From: Hemicordylus capensis
Taxonomy: Eukaryota > Chordata > Lepidosauria > Squamata > Cordylidae
NCBI RefSeq assembly: GCF_027244095.1
Contig: NC_069662.1
Coordinates: forward strand, 13,852,501-13,916,500
Direction of reading: 5' to 3'
DNA: 64,000 bases
Shown here: in pieces, positions 57,826 to 64,000 of the stretch
How positions within the stretch are numbered: the stretch's first letter is position 1
Layout: each line of letters starts with the position of its first letter
Notes under the pieces: model-generated
Databases searched by the model: none
The model's input: only the letters and a program-made list of their open reading frames with translations
What the model was told of the DNA's origin: nothing
Made by a program: the position numbers and the translations under genes

Positions 57826-60800
57826 TTTATTATTTTATTTATTATTTATTATTAAAACTTTTATACTGCCCTTCCAAAAGGCTCAGAGCAGTTTACATTA
57901 AAACACCATTAAAACCAGTTAATAATTAAAACAAAAATTATAAAGCATAAAACAATGATTAACAATTAAAAACATTGTAAAATAGCAACTAAATAATCAG
58001 AACCATTTAAAAACAAGTTTTAAAAAGCTGAGAAAGCCTGGTTGAAGAGATGTTTTTTCAGAAGTTGTTTAAAAATTGCCAGAGATGAGGAGGCTCACAT
58101 TCCAGCAGGGAGCGCATTCCACAATATCGGGGCAGCAGCCGAGAAGACCCATCTCTGTGTAGCCACCAAATGAGTTGGCAGTAACTGGAGACGGACCTCC
58201 TCATAGCAAAGAAGATGCTCTCTTAAATACCCAGGGCCTAAGCCGTTTAGGGCTTTATAAGTTATAACCAGCACTTTGTATTTTGTCCGGTAACCTATTG
58301 GCAGCCAGTGTAGCTCCATCAGTAAAGGAGTAACGAGGTCTCTCCGAGATGACCCAGAGACCAGCCTGGCTGCCACATTCTGAACCAACTGAAGTCGACC
58401 ACGTACAAAAGCAGGCCCACGTAGAGCGCATTACAGAAGTCAAGTCTGCAGCTTACCCAGAGGCGTAACTAGGGAAAACGGCACCTGCGGCAAGCGCTGA
58501 AATTGTGGCCCCCCCCCCGCCACGCACCCCCCCCCCCGCCACCACCCCCGGAAATATATGGAAATGTGTCAAAGCCATAGTCAAATGTGGGTTGTGGGCT
58601 GCATCTGTGCAAGTATACTGGGACAGGAAAAAGGAAACATGAGGCTACAAGGCTCTTTAGAAATATATATTTTAAAGAAATGTCTTGCACACCAACAGCC
58701 TAAGTCATCATTGTAATTTGCCCCTTCCTGTCACAAGCAGTGTGCTGTTCTTTTATTATTGACTCTAACTCTCAGATATCCCAGTCATGGATGGAAAATT
58801 CAGGGTCAATTTACAAGAGACACATTTTCTACATGGAAGTTTCTTCTGTGCAGGTGCTGTGCAGAAACCCATGTGTAGTGATCAATACATATGTAACTAT
58901 TCCGCCAGGGGCATAGCAAGGTTGGAATGCGTCCAGAAACAGGATTTCAAAATGGGGCCCCAGACCCTCAAAGTCCAGGGCCGCCACACACCCCAGGCCC
59001 CCAAGGATTTAAGTCTGATATTTCAAAATAAGTATGCTACCTGGAAATACATTTCACTGAATACACGCATGCACACTTCACAGTATATAGTGATATACAT
59101 TGAGTACTATATATTTGTGCTACTTTTAATGCCTAGAACACACTAGCAATGCTAATTATTAAAATGGACTCCTTGCTGCAGATTAGCAAATGATACTTTC
59201 AACCATGCAGGGTGAGCCTATGTTTGTTTTCTCAGAATTCTGAACAAATTCAGTCAAGTTTGATTCCAGGAGTCTTTTCACACCAGGCTTTTAAAGCCCT
59301 TTAACACACATCTCCTCTGGAATAGAGGTGCTGCATTCACATGTTGGCCAGATTTACCCTGAAGTCCCTGCAAGTTATTGGGGAGCAGTTCACACACAAG
59401 AAAAATAAAATAAAAGCACCACACATGCTTCACAGTTCTCACTCAGACCTTCTGGGTTGCAAAACAACTTGAACATAAGTGCATTTATAAATGAATGAAT
59501 GAATAAATAAAATTAATAAAATACTGTTCTAGAAGTTTTTGCAATTTTCTGCTATGAAACAAGCCACTTATAGGACTTTTTAGATAGTTTTTTTTAAGTC
59601 AGCAAATTTTCCAAGCTGTTTCAAAATAAATATTCAGAGACTTCTCGGTCCCTCCCCCCCCCCACATCCAAGCCCTATGGCAAGCAGATCCCTATATATG
59701 GGGTGGGGGGGGGCGGGAAAGGTAACCACAAAAAGGAGTTCACACTCTACCTGGCAAATGCTGGTCTGGGTTAAGCAGGGCAGCAAGGGGTCTTCTGCTG
59801 CAGAGAACACTCTGGCTGCCTCCTCCTTCCTGGCTTGCTTGGGCCCTACTCGAGTTCAGGCTTCACTGCAGCCTACACGGAGGCCTCCGTGGAAGCCCCG
59901 CCCACCCACCGATCAGCTGAGAGGCGGGAGAAAAGGAGCTCTTTGCAGCTTGCCTGCTGCTTCGATTGCGGCCAGCAGAACAAGCAGGAGAGACGGCGAA
60001 GAGGGCAAGTGGCTGAGAGGCTATGGGGCTGGGCAGGGGGCAATGGGGAGTCACATGAGGTGCCCCTGGGGTGCCCCTCCAGGCAGTGGGGCCCCCAGAC
60101 AACTGTCTCCCCTTGCCCTATCATTGTTACGCGCCTGGTCGGAGGGGACGCTTAGGAGCAATCATGTCTCCTGCCCTGATGAGCAAGTTGTTCCAGTTCT
60201 CAACCAGGGCATAAACAGGATCACCAGCAGAGCCAACACTGAATCCCTCGAAGGCTTCTTGGAATCCTACCGGATCCAGTAAGCTCTGCGGGCAGACCAT
60301 GCTAATAGGCCCCTCACCCCTGCGAAGGTGGAAAGCGGTTGTAATTCCAACCTTAACCAGATGGTGGTCCGTCCATGACAAAGGGGAGATCGTGGGAGTC
60401 CCCACCCACGGAACACCACCCTGATCAGAGTCAAAGAACAAATCAAGTGTGTGACCTGCAATATGCGCCGATCCAGAGACTGCTTGGGATAGGCCCATCG
60501 TTGTCATGGCCACTATGAACTCCTGAGCCGCCCTGGACAAATTGGTCCCGAAATGAACATTGAAGTCCCCTAGCACCAAAAGTCTGTGAGACTCCAACGC
60601 AACTTCCGCGGCCAAGTCCGTGAGCTCAGTAAGGGATTCTGTTGGGTAACGGGGCAATCGTTACACCAACAGAAGTCTCAAACTATCCCTCGTCCCCAAA
60701 CTCAAGTACACACATTCAATATGGTCCGATACCCTAACAGGGAGATATTATCCTTATAGACCACAGCCACTCCACCTCCCCGCCCAAATCCCCTCACCCA

Positions 60801-61345
60801 CTCCTCTACAGAATATCCTGGAGAAAGAAACTGGGACCAGACTGGGCCACTAGCCTCCCCCAGCCAAGTCTCGCTAATACACACCAGGTCGGCCCTTTCA
60901 TCCATGATCAGATCATGGATGAGTTCTGATTTATTTTGGACCGACCTGGCATTGCAGAGGAGCAAGGTAAGGTTATGTGGGATGTTGGCAGTGCTCCCCG
61001 AGGTCAAAGAGCTGGCAGGACAGCTAGAAGGGGAGACAGCTATTAGGTTTCTGACTACCCTTCCCCTGGAACAGCCTTCTGACCTGCCAACGTTATTTCT
61101 TCTATTCCCCATCACCACCGGAATAACTGCCCCACATTCAACGAAGGCACTCCCTGCCTCCCCTTCTCCAGACAAACCCACACACATTGCAACTTCAACC
61201 CAACTTCAGCACAATTTAAAACTGATTAAACAGAAGCCCCACTATTGAACGCCTCCCTCTATACAAATAGTTGGACAAAGTGTCCAGCCCTCGCCCTCGT
61301 TTCTGCCCCAGTGTGGCTCACCCAAAGGGGTGACCCCGCCACTGA
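57826..61345 (-). mobile_element. CR1/L2/L3-like LINE, minus strand, interrupted, after gene C
   Basis: The 3' part (57826-58452) reads GPGYLR-type sequence on the minus strand ([35 protein letters not shown]) and ends in a (TAAA)n-like tail. The 5' part (60140-61345) encodes the endonuclease ([48 protein letters not shown]). The middle, including most of the reverse transcriptase, is absent and replaced by 58458-60138. It interrupts the spacer that follows the pseudo-exon in the A unit. Confidence 0.78.
58458..60138. mobile_element. Nested hAT-like insertion(s) inside the LINE after gene C
   Basis: Begins CAGAGGCGTAACTAGGG, a terminus common in hAT-type elements, and ends TTACGCGCCTG. A second terminus, CAGGGGCATAGCAAGG, lies at 58906, so at least two elements may be nested. 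C-rich tracts (58508-58550) and a GC-rich right third (59750-60130) are present. No transposase was recognised, and flanking 8-bp repeats do not match, probably because LINE sequence was deleted as well. Confidence 0.5.
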
Positions 61346-61667
61346 AGGGCCTTATATTATTGGTCAAGCAAAATAAAGATACTATTTCAAATAAAGCCAT
61401 CACCGTGGGTGCTAAAGTGTGGGAGACATCAAGCTCTGGCTACTTGCACATAAAAATGTCACACAGTTCCTGATTATTTCCCCTTCTTTGTTCATCATTT
61501 CATTCCATCTTTCTTATCCTTATTAGTGTCCACACAATTATGTCTGCAACTGTCCCCCATTATCAAATTATCTTTACTTTGAAAATGTACAGAAGGAAAA
61601 ACTGAAAATATGTTTTGGTTTAGTTTCTGGATGATTTCTCTGCTATGGTATTGGTTCTAATTTTGCC

Positions 61668-62290
61668 AGTCCCCACCACCATGCCAGCGCAATGAGGTGG
61701 GGTTCTGGGTTGTGCCCCATCACATGAGGCAGTCACAGGCACAATCTTGCCCCCTGCCTCCACATGGCAGGAATCAGTCACTTAGGGAAGGAGGTGGGCC
61801 GATTGGGTCCTGGCTGCCTCCGTTCCATTCAGCTTGGCACCAGTGAGGATCACTGCGGTAGCTCTCTCCATAGTGGCCATGTGGACAGGCTGGGACAGGA
61901 CTGACGAGAAGGGCCATCGCCAGCAGCATCATGGAGGTGGGGGGCGAGTGCATCAGCGGAGAGTGGCGGAGACTTGGGGCCAGTGCGATGAGGCGGAGTT
62001 GTGCCCCTGGCACATGAGGCAAGCACGGGCACCATCTTGCCTCCCCCTCCACATGGCAGGGATCGGCCAATGAGGGAAAGAGGTGGGGCAATTGGGTCCC
62101 GCCTGCCTGCATTCCGTTCAATTGCTTCACAGCTTAGCACCCACCCATCACCCTGTACGGGGCCAAGTAGGAAATTTTTGGGTCACCCCAGATTGGCACT
62201 AGGCATGGCCTTTTTATGCCTACTTCACACTGAGTCCTTTGGCTTTCAGTCATAGGTTGGCACTGAAGGAACCGATCACTTGGCAGGAGA
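61668..62290. repeat. GC-rich tandem block, spacer after gene C
   Basis: Paralogue of 11540-12190, again with two imperfect units about 300 bp apart (61690 and 61988). Directly to the right the sequence continues as at 16486 of the A-B spacer, without the L1. Confidence 0.6.
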
Positions 62291-62354
62291 GTGCTGGTGT
62301 TGGGTAGGTAGACTGAATAACGGTTTTCAGCTGGAGGCCAATTTGGGGTGGGAG

Positions 62355-63418
62355 CAGGGCTGGATTAAGCTAGGGTGGGGCCTGTAACATATGTCATAAA
62401 GGGGTCCCAAATTTTTAAAATGCACATAAATTTTAAAACATAAATTATTTACTTGCTCAGTAAAGTCATTCAATTTTTTCATTTGCTATACATATCATAG
62501 GATAGCCAATGTAATGTTAAGAATTGCTGCCAGGGCTGGACTGGGCACACTGAGAGGGCAGTGGAATGTATGTGGGGAGTGAGACAGGTTTTGAGCAGAA
62601 TGGCTACCTAAGGGTGGGAGTATTCATTGCTGCCGAGTGCAGCGGGGCACAGTCAACATGGAGACCAGGGGTCCCTCAATGGTGTGCGCGTGTGCATGTG
62701 CTCACACGGTTTTTGATGTAAGCTCAGTTAATTGTAGCTCCCGCACAGGTTGAATCAGGAAGGCCACACTCTAAATGCACATGGTGCCCACACACTGCCT
62801 TGATACTGTCACTCAGAACAAAACTCACTCCACATACATGGAAAAAAATTAGAGAGAACACTGATTGAGACCAGGGCTCCCAGAAGCATCGTGTATCAAT
62901 GGGACATATTGCAATACATGCTTGGAGTGCAGAATGTGAAAAAAAATATGCATGAATACAGATCAGCAATCATGTTCACGGGCCACAGATTTCACAAGTG
63001 TTGAGCACAACACATGAATACATGAATTGCTGCTGTTCATTCTCAGCTCTACGACTGCAGTGGGGGAGGAAAGGGGGTTAATCTTTGCAAGGGTGACAGC
63101 AGTGCCCTCCACCTTTGACCCAGCTTCTGGAGGGGAATATAGTATTTGTGCATACATAGAGATGTACCCCACCCACAATACCTCTGCATATTCCTCCCAT
63201 CATAATGATAGGCATTTTGCGAGCCAATAAATCATGCAGTAAGGTGTGCATGGAAGAATGGGGTGGGTTGAGGAGGTTGAAAGGAGGGATCACTGTTGTA
63301 TCAGGCAAAAAGGTTTCCCTTCCTACTTCAGATCTGGAAACATAAACCCACACAGACAGGTCATGCCAAAAAATCTGGTCCTGAAGTCATGAATAAGGAG
63401 GAAAAGCAAAAACCATTG
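62355..63418. mobile_element. Left part of the 2.1-kb DNA element, after gene C
   Basis: Starts CAGGGCTGGATTAAGCTAGG, and its body matches 16535-17550. At about 63418 the match stops and unrelated sequence follows. Confidence 0.58.
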
Positions 63419-64000
63419 ATGGAAACTTGGAGCCAGTTCATAGTTTCAAATCAATATGAGGAGTCTTTATTGGAGAACTCCATTCTAGATAGGAAAGTGG
63501 AGAGACACAATCTCTAATCTAGCTAGCTAGCTGGATGCAGAGAGATGCTGTCTGCATCTTTGCACACATGGCGCAGAGAGCGAGGTGAGTGTGTGTGATA
63601 GGGAGAAGAAGGGGGGGCAGGCAGGCAGGAAGTCCCTGAGAGTAGCAATCTACATATCAAAGAGATAGTGTCAGAACAGTAGAGAGAAGGAATGACCAAT
63701 GTCTTGACCCCTCTAGCCCTCTGACTCACTAGTCTGTCCCCCTCTGTCATTGAGGCATGAGGCAGCACAGAGTCCTTCATTTCCAACAATATGTTCACAG
63801 CTTACCACCACTATTCAGGAAACTAATCTTGTTGCTCTTTGGAGTCACAGCTAAATTTGAACTAGCAGGTAGCAATGTCTTTTTCAATTAACCCTTGAAA
63901 GATATGAGATAAAGGTAAGGATAGCTGTTCCTGAATATTTTCAGAGTGCCTTCCTCCCCTCTGAATATACACAACACACTTCCACATGCTAGGCAGAAAG
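63419..64000 (-). mobile_element. Possible solo LTR or LTR edge (fossil), right end of window
   Basis: Sequence not found in the A-B or B-C spacers starts here with TGGAAACTTGG. Read on the minus strand it would end in CCA and carry an AATAAAG-type signal about 50 bp before the end, as LTRs do. The other end is outside the view, so family and state cannot be given. Confidence 0.25.

Overview
The window looks like nuclear DNA of a squamate reptile (lizard or snake). The evidence is a head-to-tail array of vomeronasal type-2 receptor (V2R) genes set in a dense squamate-style repeat landscape: a Sauria-type SINE tail, RTE/BovB, CR1, L1, a CR1/L2/L3-like LINE, a Vingi-like LINE, tRNA-derived SINEs and hAT-like DNA elements. 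All receptor exons lie on the + strand. No bacterial-type features are present.

Layout. Gene A enters from the left edge (3' part of exon 4, then exons 5 and 6; 1-9409). Gene B is complete (six coding exons, 20898-36698). Gene C is complete (six coding exons, 41511-56664). Joining the exons of B or C at GT/AG borders with matching phases gives 2604 nt, or 867 residues, with no internal stop: signal peptide, venus-flytrap ligand-binding domain (exons 1-4), nine-cysteine domain (exon 5 and the start of exon 6) and the seven-helix domain (exon 6). This fits a class C chemosensory GPCR expressed in vomeronasal neurons. Each receptor exon 6 is followed 0.4-0.6 kb downstream by a decayed extra piece of a seven-helix exon, so the duplicated unit carries one gene plus one pseudo-exon.

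Between and inside the genes. Intron 5 of every gene holds the same 4-5 kb composite mobile element, bounded by TAGGGATGTGC-type ends and an 8-bp duplication, with a minus-strand LINE and a foldback repeat nested inside. The A-B spacer carries a hairpin-forming hAT-type element, a 4.3-kb minus-strand L1, a 2.1-kb element with GGCCGGATTAA-type ends and a BovB fragment. The B-C spacer is a shortened version of it. The spacer after C has lost or never had the L1 and instead holds a composite LINE/hAT insertion.

History. Shared and private insertions date the duplications. A 5'-truncated L1 in intron 5 joins A with B (clean empty site in C), while derived residues in exon 6 join B with C. This conflict suggests gene conversion or unequal crossing-over within the array. 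B and C differ far more in the ligand-binding exon than in the seven-helix exon. The block pattern predicts a fourth gene to the right of the window. Counts and comparisons were made by eye; no alignment or database search was run.
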